This document shows positions 24,369 through 37,000 of a DNA stretch of 64,000 nt, one piece after another. The position numbers and the translations under genes were made by a program. The stretch is taken from NCBI GenBank assembly GCA_963969365.1, contig OZ017747.1, positions 1,116,001-1,180,000 on the forward strand. Direction: 5' to 3'. The DNA comes from Asterochloris sp. CNOR1. Taxonomy: Eukaryota > Chlorophyta > Trebouxiophyceae > Trebouxiales > Trebouxiaceae. The notes under the pieces were generated by a model. That model was not told the DNA's origin and did no database searches. It saw only the letters and a list, made by a program, of their open reading frames with translations. Each line of letters opens with the position of its first letter. Position 1 is the stretch's first letter.

Positions 24369-27300
24369 TCACAGCTTCCCCAGCCCAAGGTCTGCAAAAG
24401 GGTCCTTAACTCCTGAACCGGTGGCAGCACTGTTGCTGCTGTAGCCTAGAGATGCAACTGTGGAGGTTGGTGCAGGTGAAATATTGGCCTGCAGACATGG
24501 CAGCGCTCATGTGAGAGCTTGCTGCAGCGCCCCAGCTGCTGAACAGGGCAATCTAGAACAGGTGGATGCCCACCTGAGGTGACTGAAACCCTTGCATGCC
24601 ACCAAAGCCCTGCACCCCGCCCGAGCCCGACACGTCAAAGTCTGGCATGCCACCAAACGCCTGGGGCCCGGGGCCAGCTGGGAAGCCAGGCATCCCACCA
24701 AATGCTGCCTGCTGCTGGGGCATGCCAAAGCCCCCCTGGCCTGGCTGCTGACTAAGGCTCCCCTGCCCAGGCTGCTGGAAGGCAGGATGCTGGGCTCCAA
24801 ATGGACCAAAGCCACCCTGCCCGCCAGCCATGGGGCTTCCCCTCGCACCTGAGACCACGCGTGGGAGCGTCAGCATGAGGCCGAGCAACAGCGTGTGGCA
24901 CAAAGGCAGATGAGAGGCAAAACTTAGCAAGCTGAGAGTCAATCACCTGGCATTTGGCCAAAGCCTCCACCCTGTGGCCTTGGGCCCATGCCTGTCTGAG
25001 GCCCCTGCAGGGCAGTCGCAGCAGTCCAGCATGGCCTGGCAGGCGGGGCCAGCCCATGCACACAGCCAGACAGGCTCCAGAACTCAAGCAGCACCACAAC
25101 AAATATGGCAAAGCCAGGCAGTGTGTCCAGCTGCAGCGTGCTGCCGGCTGGGAGTGACTGGGCACTGTCTGGCAACAGCCACAATGCAGACAGCAGCAGC
25201 CTGCCTGAGCACCCCTGACCTGGCAATTGCTAATAGCCCGTGCCAAACTCTATCAAGGCAGTCACTGTCCTGGTGCCCAAAGCTGAGCAGCTCAGTTATC
25301 TGACAAGTGAAACGCCACTCTGCAGTCAGTCCTCACTGGTCGTCCAAATGCCTGCACTGTGGGCGCAGAGAACATGTCCTCTGGAAGCGCCTTGCCCACA
25401 GCCTTGGCAGCGCCGACCTTGGCTGCAGCGCCCCCAGCATCCGCCTTCCCACCAGCACTTGGCACCGCAAACGGATCAGGCACCGGCTTGCTGCTGGCAG
25501 CAGCAGCATTGACGGCAAAGGGGTCGCTGGTGGCAGCCGCCGGCGCCCTGGAGCCTGACAGAGCGCTAAAGGGGTCAGCAGCAGCTGACGGCGCAGGTGC
25601 TGGCTCCAGGGAGCCGCCAAAGGGGTCTGCTGAGGCACTCCCTGTGGTGCTGCCGAAGAGGTCTGCCCCTGCAGCTGCCGAGCTGCTCCCAAAGGGATCT
25701 GCGGCGCTAGCAGACAGGCCTGAGCTGCCAAAGGGATCTGAGGCGCCAAAGCCGGACGAGGCGTGGGTTGGCGCATGGCTGGGCGTGAAGTTTGACCATA
25801 TGTCACCCCCACCTGCACATTGCACAGGGATCTGCGTTTGGCAGAAGGTACAGATCCAGCAGGCTGGCGGCCAGGCAGCAAGTGGGCAGCTTCATCACTT
25901 GAGCAGAGCAGATCAGAATAGCATTGCCAGAGATCATGGTGAGTGCTGGTAGGGAGGGCTCAGAAGTTGCGGCCCACTGCTCTAAAGTGCAACTCAGACA
26001 TGACTGCGCCCGCGGCATGTTGACACAGATATGTCTATCATTCAGCTCTTGCAAAAACAAAACCTGGCTGACTCTGCGGTGTCATGCAAGTTGACTTAGG
26101 CACAGGCTGCACAGCATCCAATGGCACCGTTTGCTGCAGCCCTCTTCAACAAACAAGGCAGCAGCAAACTACAGAGGCAGCCTGGGTGGGGCTTCAGTCC
26201 TGTGTGCAGCACAGGGGCATGCTGACCTGGGCTGGAGGCTGCAGCAGCCTGGGCAGGCGCTGCAGCGGGCGACGGTGCCTCCAACTGACTCAGCAGGTCT
26301 ACATGAGACGACGCCTGCGCCGGTGCTGCAGCCCCTGCACCACCGGCAGACTCCTGGCCCAGCAGATCTGCACCCCCACCACCCCCTGCAGACGTCAGGC
26401 AACAGGTGAGGCAGCATTGGACCACCAGCACAAGAGGCAACCAGTCCTCCCTCCCAGCAGGTGCATGCGTGGTGCCCTGCCTGTGTAGGTCACCCAGCAG
26501 GTGGCGCCCTGATGTACGGTGTGCAGTAAACGAGGCAAGCAGGTGGGCCCGGGGTCTGCTACCCCACCACGCCCTGCTTCAGCCTGCAAGCTGATGAGCC
26601 GCTGCACACCATCGTGCTGCACAAGCAAGGGCTTCACAGGTACAGACCCGTTCAGCAAGTCTGCACCTGATCACTGCCTGCAGAGGTAAACTCTGGTTCA
26701 AGGCCTGCATGCTGGAGAATGCAGTCAACAAGGTAGCTGGCCTGCTCTAAAGTATCATGTGGCCCCTCATGCCACTGTCATGCGCTACGGGTGTCCTCAA
26801 ACCTGCCCCCCTGTGCAGTGATAATCAAGCAATATTTCACAGCTGGAAGCATCGTGCCCTCTTAGGTCCACCCCAGTCTGCTTGGGCCGCAGCCTGAGGC
26901 ACTGCAGCTATGAAGAGGAGCTGCAGGCATCCCACACCAAGCACAACGGACTCCCCTGTAGACCATGACATTGCTGCACTCACCCATGGCTGCCGTCGCA
27001 GTCTGCTTCTTGGCTGCCGGCGCCAGCTGCAGGCCCCCCAGCGAGGCAGCAATGTTTGCGTTGACCTTCACGTCAGACAGCTTCTTTGGACCCCGCTCAG
27101 CGGCCGCAGCTGCCACTGCAGCGCCCCCCAGAGGCTGCTTTTGAGGGTGGGGGGCGGGTGCCGTCCTTGCAGGGATGGCATCGGTGGTGGGGGACTCCGG
27201 CGCGGGGCCATCCTTCTTCAGAGCCTCGATGCGCGCCCGTGTGGCAGCCACAGCGTCTGCAGGAATGGGCACATCGGGTGCAGGTGGACTGTACCAGGAA

Positions 27301-30238
27301 TGGCATGACATGTGCATCACAGGGCTGCAGGCATGTGCACTGGTCTGCAGCCAGGGATCTGCAGTGGATTGCACAAGGGTGCTATAGGCCTCTACGGCAA
27401 TATGCATATAGTTACAGCAGCATGCGGCCAGGGTGCTAGAGTGCAGCCAGGCTTCCATTGTTGTACAATCCTCAACAGGCCTGCAGATGCCATGAGACTG
27501 CAGACGTTGAGTGGCCTCTGTTCAGGCAACACTGGAACCCGATCATGCAGATGATCTCAACTGCGGCTGGAGCAGCCCCCAGTAAGAGAATGGTGCACTT
27601 TGACTGTAGGGGGAGTTTATTGGTGCAATTGGACCTCATCAGCCAAGAACTTACCTGCTGCTGAGCGGCCACCAAAGTCCGTCTTCTCCACCTTGGGCTC
27701 CTCCCTTGGTTTGGCCATCAGGTCAAAGTCATCGTCGTAGCGCTTTGACTGCGACAAGCTTGCACCTCCTGCAGCCATGGCATGAGGTGGCGCAAGTTGA
27801 AGGGTACGAGCAGTGCAAGGCCGGCAAATGCTGCCTGCCCCTCCTGCGGAGCACCTGTTGGGCAGAATCTTGATGAGCTGTGCGGGGCCAGCAACAGCGC
27901 ATGGCTTGTCAGGTATCTGGGCTAGCCCCAGGGTGCATGGTCACAAGACGTAAACCACAGCCAGACAGAAAGCAGGTTCAAAATTGCAATGTGCGGACCT
28001 GTTGAGCCAAATCCGCTGGTGCTGCTCTTCCCAAAGCTGCCCTTGGCATCGACTGAGGACACTCCAGTGTACTTGGTCTCATTGGCCCGAGCCTGCACCA
28101 GCAGACACCTGTGGGCCTCAGCCAACAGGCTCTCATGCATCTGCACTCACACGTCTCCTGCTTTACACAACAGCTACAGCAGACAGGTGGGAGGAACTGA
28201 GACCTGGCCGCTCTGCAGGCAGCTTGTGCTGCCTGAACTGCTGTCAAAGTGCCTGATGCAATGCTGCACATTGTCTGCCAACACAGAGCAGCAGGCCACA
28301 CAGTCACCCCTAAGAGCAGGATCGAAGCGGCCTCACCATGACGTGCCCCTGCAGGAGGCTTTGAGTGGAGCAGGCTCCCCTGGTGCCGCAGTGCAGCAAG
28401 TCCTGAGGCGAGGGTGTTGCCTTGAGCAACCAGAGAAGCAACAGGCTGGAATCAGGGACTGCAATGACGCACCCTTACCTCAGGGCAGTCTTGAGTCATG
28501 TGCTGCCCTCTGCGTCGCATGCAGCAGCGCGAGCAGGGAGCTTCAGCTCTTACAAAGACCATCTCTTCTGGTGTGCAGCAATGTGCTGCCTGCAAACATT
28601 TTGACAGGAGGTCCAATTAACAAGCCTGTGGCAGCAGGACCCTACCTTGGAGCGCTCCTGCCTGGTGCGGTCTGGGTCAGTAACGAGGCTGCTGAGCTCC
28701 TTAGCCCGCTGGCGCACATTGAGGCCCCAGTCCTTCCCCTTGGCGTCCTTGTACTGGAAGCTTTGCAGGCGCTCGATCACGCCCACGTTGCTGGCCAGCT
28801 CCTCCACAATCTGCAGCAGGCAGCTGTGCCGACTGACTGGCCTGGGGCAAGCGCTCTGATATCAGGCAGCCTGTGTCAGGCAGGCCACGCTGGGCAGGTG
28901 TGCAGGGCCACTCATGCGTAGATGGCGGTGCAGTTGAAAAATGAGTGCAGCACAGGGCAGCTGCGCTGTGGCAGACAAGGCCTGACAGGGCAAGTCGATC
29001 TGGGCAGGCATGCAGGGCAGCTCCTCCACAAGCTGTAGCAGGGGAGCAGGTCTGGTGAGGACGCGACTCAGGGACTCAGCAGCGCGGGCAGGCATGCATG
29101 CAGCTGGGCTGAGCCCCTTGAGCCAAGCACTCTTGGGTGGGGAGACGCCCAACCATCCCTGATGGTCACGCTTGGCACTTGTGCTTTGCTTATGCTTGCA
29201 GCACACCGCACCTTCTGGGGCCCAAACTCCAGCAGCAGCACCTGAGGCTGACGCTTGAGGCCGCAACTTGCACTACGCAGCCAGCCCCACCTAAAGGGCA
29301 GTACAAGACCTCCAGGGGCCCAGAATGAGATAAACAAGCTCCATCTAGGCTCCATGCTTGACCAAATGCGCCGCCAGCAGCAGCATCTGTAGCATGCAGC
29401 AGGTGCTGCTGCCCGGGGCCCAGGCTTGGCCACAAACTCCAGCAGCAAAAGCCACTGTGGTAGGCAGCCAACCCCACTTTCTGGGGGCCATGCTTGGCCA
29501 TGAACTCCAGCAACAGCAGCGATTTGTAGACGTGGCGCCAGTCTTCCTCCTTGTCCTGTAGGCGCCGCGCAATGACGCCCATGATCTGTTTGTAGTTGTC
29601 GATATCATAGGCAGCCTTTGCAATCTCTGCAGGCAGGGGCAGCCAGGGAATGACATGACTTCAAAACGCACAATCTGTCTGCCATGCTGGTTAGGAGGAG
29701 CATGTGTTGAACGGGACCTTTGCAACCTCTGCAATCAGGCAGGCAAGGGCCATGGGTGTCATCAGTCACGAAGTGCATGCCATGATGGCTTGTGGTCATC
29801 AATGGGTGAGTACTCCTCTCGAGCAGCAGGGATGGCAGGCAGACGTGGCATGCCTCTACAATGTGAGAATTGCATGCTGGTCTTTGAGCGGCAGCAGTGC
29901 GCCAGTTCCAGACAATTTGAATGGCCTGCGGAAAAGGACATTCGCGAATGAGAGGCTGCTCGCCTCCCAGGCTCACGTGCTGGAGCCTTGAGCAGTCTGA
30001 GCAGCAGCACGGCAATGGCAGGCATGGCACACAGACATCTGCATGCATCAAGCCTGTTTGTGCCCTGGATGCTGTCGTTGCTGCGGCTCTCCATTTATTG
30101 CTTACCAGTCATGGCTGTGCCGTGAGGGCCCCAGGGGTCATTGTTTGTGGCCTCCTCGACTTTGAGTTCCATGTCTGTCAGATTCAAAGCCATCTGCTTG
30201 GCCTTGGTGCTGATTGTTTTGAGGTAGCTGAGTCCCAT
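24369..30238 (-). CDS. Epsin (ENTH-domain clathrin adaptor)
   Basis: Eleven exons in phase: 30106-30238, 29478-29626, 28646-28810, 27999-28092, 27655-27768, 26984-27256, 26227-26385, 25337-25812, 24947-25004, 24574-24848 and 24369-24488, giving about 671 aa. The ENTH domain (about 1-150) begins MGLSYLKTISTKAKQMALN and contains NDPWGPHG, YKSLLLLEFMAKHGPQK and FQYKDAKGKDWGLNVRQRAK, so it should bind phosphoinositides at endosome, TGN or plasma membrane. The rest is disordered: an RYDDDFDLM segment, DLLGQ/DLLSQLE clathrin-box-like pieces, six DPF plus one DLFG motif of the AP-appendage type, a QPGQG/GGMPGF repeat region, and a terminal DPFADLGLGKL. This is normal epsin architecture. All introns are GT-AG. 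Introns 1, 2 and 6 contain degenerate copies of adjacent exon edges. Confidence 0.95.
26380..26720 (-). repeat. Degenerate copies of an epsin exon start upstream of exon 7
   Basis: The true acceptor and exon start (26385) reads CTGCAG|GGGGTGGTGGGG and then GTGCAGATCTGCTGGGCC. Related stretches lie about 200 and 300 bp upstream in the transcript, near 26585 (GGTGGGGTAGCAGACCCCG) and near 26685 (CTGCAGGCAGTGATCAGGTG). Confidence 0.55.
28800..29525 (-). repeat. Epsin intron 2 built largely from copies of its flanking exons
   Basis: The end of exon 2 (LLLLEFMAKHGPQK, plus-strand 29483-29525) has degenerate copies near 29411-29452, 29346-29385 and 29217-29245, each with CTCCAGCAGCA or CCAGCAGCAGCA beside a GGGCC/CATGCTTGRCC block. 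The start of exon 3 (CTCCTCCACAATCTGCAG) is echoed at about 29020-29048 as CTCCTCCACAAGCTGTAG. Period is about 65-73 bp on the exon 2 side. Confidence 0.75.
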
Positions 30239-31029
30239 GTCTCTATAGCCCTGCATGGTGCCCTCTGATGATGCAAACTGGCTGAGATGCCACTCCCTGG
30301 TCCGGTCTGGCCTGAATTACCTCAGTCACGATTTAGAACCCCCTAATCAAGTGAACACCTGTGTTTATTGCAGCCGTGATGGGAAGCAAGAAGTATAGAA
30401 GAATGATTAATTTTGATGCCGACACTCGACAGATCAGCGTGGACTTCTCTGCTCAGCCACGCATGGCCCCAGGCCTCTGAGCACGCCATGCACCGCTGGG
30501 CCTCCACACATGAAATGTCCACACATGACCAGCCCAAATCAATGCCAAGTGGTTGGGGCTTTCACCACCTAGGTAGCCAGAGAGGTAGCATACAGAATAG
30601 AGCTTGGAAATTAGGTGAGAAGCATATGATGCGTTCAGTGGCTTACAGGGCGTCACTCATACTGTTGACAGGCGCCTCTCACATTGTCAGGAAACTTCAA
30701 CAAAATGTCATGAAATGATGGGCAACGTGCTTTCAAGTGCAGAGGTGGTCAGCCAATGTGCGTGGTCTGCCATCAAGAGTGCCAAGAAAGATGGAAATTG
30801 TTATGAGTTCGGAGCCGCAGCTGGGTTTAGCAGGGCTGAAACGCTGCTCCACAGTGGGCTTCTAGGGTGCAATATGTATCTGGGCTTGGGTTCATTGCAG
30901 CCAAGCATTCTGCCCAGGGCAGCCTCGGAGCTGCTGGTAATGCTGGCCAAGAAGGGACTGCTGGTGGTGGGCAGCTGCTGCATGGTGGTCATGCGGCCGG
31001 CTGCTGGGGGCGTCACACAAATGGGACTC
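30239..31029. other. Intergenic region between adhesin 3' end and epsin 5' end
   Basis: About 790 bp with no supported coding exon. It must hold the adhesin 3'UTR and the epsin promoter. It is more AT-rich than its surroundings, for example around 30310-30420. No specific motif is claimed. Confidence 0.45.
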
Positions 31030-34000
31030 TCACTTCCTGCCTGTGTTGGACGACTGGCTGGGATGCAGGAGGGTGGCCACCTCCTGCCCTGCAGGTCCAG
31101 GTGCAAGGGATGAGCATCACAATGGATCTTGCTTGTATTCATCATGATGTATAGCCATCAGGCCTGACAGGACACCAGCGAGCAGGCTCCTCACATGCAG
31201 ACATGTCTTTGCAGCCCGTCATTTGAGCAGGCATGTGCAGGCAGGCAGCTATCCCAACTGCCTGCAGAGCCCACTGACTGCATTAGCCATGCATGCAACA
31301 CGAACTTGCCTGAGGAGCCCAGGGACAGCATGGAGGCCTGGCTGCCTGATGAAGTGGAGGCCTGGTCGCCGCCGTGCCGCTCACCCATGCCCTCGCTGCT
31401 GTGGTCTGAGGCATCCACAGTCTGCAGACAGAGACAGTATTGCTTCGGAAGCCAAAAGTCTCTGCTGAGCTGCTGCAGCATGCTGTTAAGCACCGCTAGC
31501 AGCACATGCACACCAGGCTGCACAATGTCAGGCTGCACCTGGGTGCACAGCTGCCTCTTGGGGCCTGCTGAAGGCAGCCAGCAGGTATTGCACCCTGACA
31601 ACCAGGTGGCCTGCCGCAGCTCAATAGTGGGGACAGACTGCTGCACGAGCAGCCAGACACCAGGCTCACCGAGAAGTTCTGGTTCTGCTTCCTCTGGGTG
31701 TTCCTCCCTGGTGCCACGTCCATGGTGTAGGCGTAATTGCGCCTGCTGCCCGTACTCACAATACTGTTGGTGCGGGCCAGCGCATCACTTGCAGCAGTGC
31801 CCGCCTTGCCTGACATCGCATAATTGGGACGCTTGCCCTTGCGCTCCTCATCAGTTGAGCCCTGCAGGGGGAGCGCCGTTGCCTGTCAACCACACCTTGC
31901 ATACTGGGCAGGTCCAGCGCACTTTTAGTCTGTTGAGCAGCAGGAAATGGCTCTCAATGTTGGCACACAGTGCATGCAGGCCACTCATCCTGTTTATCGA
32001 CACAGCTGTATGGTGCGAGAAGCATGCCCAGCAAAGCATAACACTGCCGGTAGCATGACAGGTCAGGCGCAGGAACCACAGCTGACCTGGGAGAAGGCAA
32101 GTGACCCAATCCTGCTGACCCTGGCCTTGCCAACGCTGCCAGTGTCAGGTTCTGCAAAGGAGAACTGGCCGGCTGAGCGCATGATACGCCCCTGCTCTGA
32201 GTCGCTGGTGCCCTCTGAGGAGCCCTGGGACAGGGCCAAGGAGCCACGGCGCATGCCCCTTGCAGTCTTGGCAGCCTGCAAGGAGCACATACACATGTAC
32301 AGCAGCGAAGTCAGCTTTGACCATGCGCCAGTGCCCACCATGCCGCAGCTGTCTCGGCAGCCTGCAAGCAGCCCCAAGGGAGCCCCAGCACAGCAGCAGG
32401 GACCCTGAGCCTGCGCCATGGCCACACGCAGCAAGGATCTGCATGCAATCCTTGCCTCACCTGACAGAGCCTGCAGGTGCCAGCACGGAGTGCTCAACAG
32501 AACAGCCTAGCTTGTAGACACTCTCCCCACTGGTAGGGAGCATTGCAGATGGGCAGTGCCTAGCAGGGCAAGGAGTTTTTCGCTGTGCAGCGTGCCTGGG
32601 CCCCAAAGTGAGATTACCAGGACCCCAGGGTGCCAGAGAGACTCAGGCGGGACACCACCCAGGCATCTTCCAATGCAACAGCATGGCCTGCAACTGCACC
32701 TGGTCGCTGTCAGCATCTGCGTCAGACAGAGCCATGCTGCCAAAGCCGTTGCCGGCGCGGCGGCGGCCGTCGCTGAAGGCATCCGAGCTGGCATCCGAGA
32801 GGGCTGGGGCGCCGCGACGGGCACCACGGTGGGCACCATCCCCTCCTGATGGGGCCATGGTGAAGCCGAAGAGGCCTCGGCGGGAGGCAGCGGCCACGGG
32901 GCTCCTCGTGTCTGAGCCAGCATCGGAGTTGGAGAAGGCCACAGAGCCCCTGCAGCAGAGTTGCCTGGCTGTCAGGAGGGCTGCACATGCAAGGGCAGGG
33001 GGAGCCGGCACCCAACCATCTCAAAACCTGTAGGGGCTGGCTTCGAGACTACCACCTGGCAGCAAGCGTGTGCCTGCGGCTGCCCTGTGCTGGACAGATC
33101 TGTGTATGCCCAGCCTGCTTGTTCCAAGTTGTCCCAGCAACAAACAAGCCAACTTGATGCAAGACCTGTCTCACCGCCTGGCCTTGTCGTAGGCAGCCAT
33201 GTCCACCTCGCCCTCTCCGTCCTCCTCCTCAATGGTGGCCCCGCTGAACCCGCTGTTGGCAGCACTGACGCGACGGCCGTGACCCTGCCAACAAGCACAA
33301 TGGTGTTTGTAGGCTGCTCAGCATGTTCAGACGCAAGCCAGAGGGCAAACTGCTGACATCCCTCTCAGTCAGCTGGCTTTATGGGTAGGCATAGTACTGC
33401 CGGCACTTGGCCCCTCCCTCAGGCTACCACCTTGCTCTCTTCCATGCAGGACAGCACAAACTTGAGCAAAGGCAAGGGAACGCTGGCTTCAGGCAAAGGC
33501 AAGGGAACACAAGCTGACCTCAGGGGCTGCGGGCTCCACAGCAGTGGGTGCAGGCGGGCTGAGGGGTGCGGCGCGACGGAACATGCCCAGCAGGCCGCCG
33601 GTCTTCTTGGGCTTGGCAGGGGAGGCAGGGCCGCGTTCTGTGTCACGCTCCATGCTGTGCACCTGCAGGGCCAGGCACTGGCTGCTTCAGGCTTCATCTG
33701 CATGAGATCTCAACAGCTGTAGGGCTTGCAGGGCACTGCTGCAGGCATAGCAAGTATTCAGCCTGCAGAGCGGCAGGCATAGGCATGAGTCCCCATGACT
33801 GCATGTTGCTGCAGCAAGCACACCCATGTCAGGCTCGCCCTTCAGGAGTGGCTGCCTGGTTGCTGCTGACGAAGTCCAGCAGAACTTCATGCAGGTCTCA
33901 CCTCCACCTGGTCCTGTTTGACGTTGCTGGCAGACAGCAGCTTGGCAATGCCGCCCAGCGGCTTGTTGTCCATAAGCATGATCTTGAAGTTGCCCTTCTT

Positions 34001-37000
34001 GGAGTCGCCAGCCTGCAGAAGGACCACGAGAGTGGTGGCAGACATTCAAGCAACATGCTGCAGCAGGGCGTCAGTCAGGTCACGGCTGTATTATGCAAGG
34101 CAACAGGTGGAATTTACGCAGACTGAAGCCAGATTTAGGAGTAGCCTGCTGGGCTGCCCAGACTGGTATGTCAGACAGGCCACAGGCCACCCGCCCTCTG
34201 CTGTCCAGGTTTAAGCCAAGCAAACGTAAATGGGCAACACGCACCCAACCAACCACTGTGGGGCCCACCTTCAATCTAATCAGCCAGTGCTTGCCCAAAA
34301 CAAACCTCACAGGGTGGGCAATGTGCCTGAGCCGTTTCCAGAAGGCAAGCACTCACCCTGCCGCTGTCGGGGGTGGTGAGGGTGGTGGTGCCCCCGCTGG
34401 AGGCGCTGCCACTGCCATGCTCTGGGTCACTGAAGGCCCAGGCCATGCGGCCGCTGCTTCCACTTTCAGAGGCACGGGAGGAGGCCGCATCCCTGCAGGC
34501 CAAACAGGCGAACTCGCAGTTGGCCAAACTCTGTGACGCAAGCACCCTCAAACCTCGTCAACAGAGGCCACACACTGCAAGCCTTTGTACCAGCAGCTGC
34601 CGCTCAGGGTTGTCCAATGGACGCACCTCATGCCAGGGCAAGATATGCAGCCATGTTGCAACCATACCGCAGCCAAGGCAGGGCGTAACGGCAGTGGCAT
34701 GCAGCCACCAGCCACCAGTCATGAGGACTCAACAGGCAATGTTGCAGCGCTTGCCTGGCAGCAGCCATGCCCTTGCGTGGCCGGTGTGCAGCACTTCTGC
34801 GGCGGCGGTAGGCCACATACATGCCCAGGGCGACGACCAGGGCTGCCACTGTGCCCACCACGATGGCAGCAATCATGCCCACACTAGCGCCCGCTGTCTG
34901 CAAGCAGAGACGTGCACCCAATTGCTGCCTTGCAAGGGGCGCTGCAGGGCTACCAGAACCTCACTGCAAAAAGCACCGCATTCACTGGAATCAATCACTA
35001 GGCCTGCTGCAACTGTGTCTCCATTTTTACACAGGCCTAATGCTGTGAGAGCAGCATGCAGCAGCAGCAACTTGACAACCAGCATCTAGGAGTGCTCCAG
35101 TGCTGCTGCCCACACTGCAGGCCTGCATGCACACAGCAGCTGTCTCTGCCTCCCTGACTTGCACCAGCCATGCTGACCTTGCCGGCTGTGCTGGGCTGAC
35201 TGCTCTGTGCCAGGGCCTGGGCCATGAAGCTGTCCAGGGTCCTCTGGCAAATCCCGTTGACCAGCTGGTACCCGTCTGCGCACTGGGCACAGGCATCGCC
35301 GTCATACCTGCAGCAAACGTCTGACACATCAGACAGCAGACAACAAGCAGCTGCAAGTCCTGCAGCTACCCCTTGATCATTGCCTGCTGAGCGGCGTGAT
35401 GCAGAATTCAGCTCGCGTCCAATGCTGACACCCAAGATGCCAAGGCAAAGCGGAGAGGCCAACTTGTTACAGCCTAGGCCTGACTTACCCTGTAAAGCAT
35501 TGGCAGACACCGCTGGCAGCAATAGGGGCACCTCGCCCTGAGCACTGTTTGCCGCCGCTGGAGGGCACTGCGTGCCATGTGACGGGGCAGTCCTTCGGCA
35601 CGCCTGCACAGGAAATGATAGCAGCTGTCAGCTTCACACAACAAGCAGGGTACAGCTGAGCTTACAGCATCCCCCAGCCAAGGCGACAAGCACCAGCCGT
35701 ACTCCACCACGCAAAAAATTGGAATTGGCGTCAACCCCCCTCTCTTTGCGACAGGTGGCAAAGCTTTTGGGCAACAATGACAGCATCACAAATGAGATGC
35801 TCAGGTCTGGCCGTCAGCTGAGCACAGCCAGCAGCAGGCCTCACCCGTGTTGTTGCCATCTGCAGTGGGCATCTCTCCAACCTCGCAGATACCATTGCCT
35901 GCCACACCCTCCTTGGTCATGCCCAGCACGTCGCGGATGGCCAGGCCATCTGGCCCCGGCTCCCCGTCAAAGATGTCAGATAGAGCACCCAGGACTGTGG
36001 GGAAGGGCAACGCTGGGTAGGGCGGGGTGATGACTGCGGCTGCTGTGACGTCCATGGTGGGGAGAAGGGAAGCGGCAGGGCTGGAAGCTGGGGTCAGTGC
36101 TGACTGCAGCAGGTTCCTGCCAGCACTGGGGCCCTGCACCAAGGCAGCGGCAGGCCATCAACCTGGCATTCTTAAAGGGTCAGAGTTGCACTGGGGCAAC
36201 TGCTGGCCTGCAGGCCTGGTCTGTGTGCAGCACCTCTTGCAGCCCATGCAGTGACCTGGAAGTAGCTCAAGTTGCTGAGTGAAGACCAGCCAGCTGCAGC
36301 ACACACTGGCTGCATGCACTGAGAAGCTGCTCAGCTGGGACCAGCACCCACCTGGGCGGTGCCACTGGGGATGCGGGGCGGCAGGAAGGGCGGCCTGAAG
36401 GTTGCAGCGCCTGCGTGACTGTTGATGTAGGACTCAACATCGCCAATGATGCCGCCGAGGGCGCTGCTGAGGCCTGCCCTGCTGTTGTCCCATGCAGTGA
36501 GGCGGCGAGCCGGGCCATCCACCCAGCGAGGGCTGAAGGGGGTGGTCTGCAGCTGCAGGGGCAAATTTGTGGAGTGCAACTGCCTTGCTGCAATTGCCCT
36601 GCTGCAAACTTGCTTGACAGACCCGGATACACCTCACGAGCCTGACAGGAGCCTGCTGTCCAGCAGACGCAGTCCAAGCGAGCACCACGATTGAGCAAGT
36701 TGCCCAACCAACCGAGTTCACAATGGCATTGCAGCACCAGGAGGTAGCACGAGCAGTGCCCTTGGAACGCTGGGCAGTCAACTCACCAGGAGGCGGCGCC
36801 TGGAGCCAGGCTCCAGCTGCAGGCTCTGCAGCTGCACCTGGCTGGGGGACACTTGTAGGGCATCGCCCACCAGCAGGGCTGCAGTGGCTGTGAAGTTGGC
36901 ATTGGCTGCGGAGCCAGCAGTCCCCAGGCCTGCAGACGCGGTGTGTGATCATCTGCTGGCTGTAGAAGCTGCACTCCTTTGCATGCAGCACGGAGACTTT

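Noticed and set aside
31191-31303. Alternative adhesin C-terminus reading through to a stop at 31191
   Set aside because: Read-through adds unrelated residues. The CAG|GCAAGT donor at 31309 joins in phase to a short final exon, and GC donors are common in this window. It remains possible and needs cDNA.
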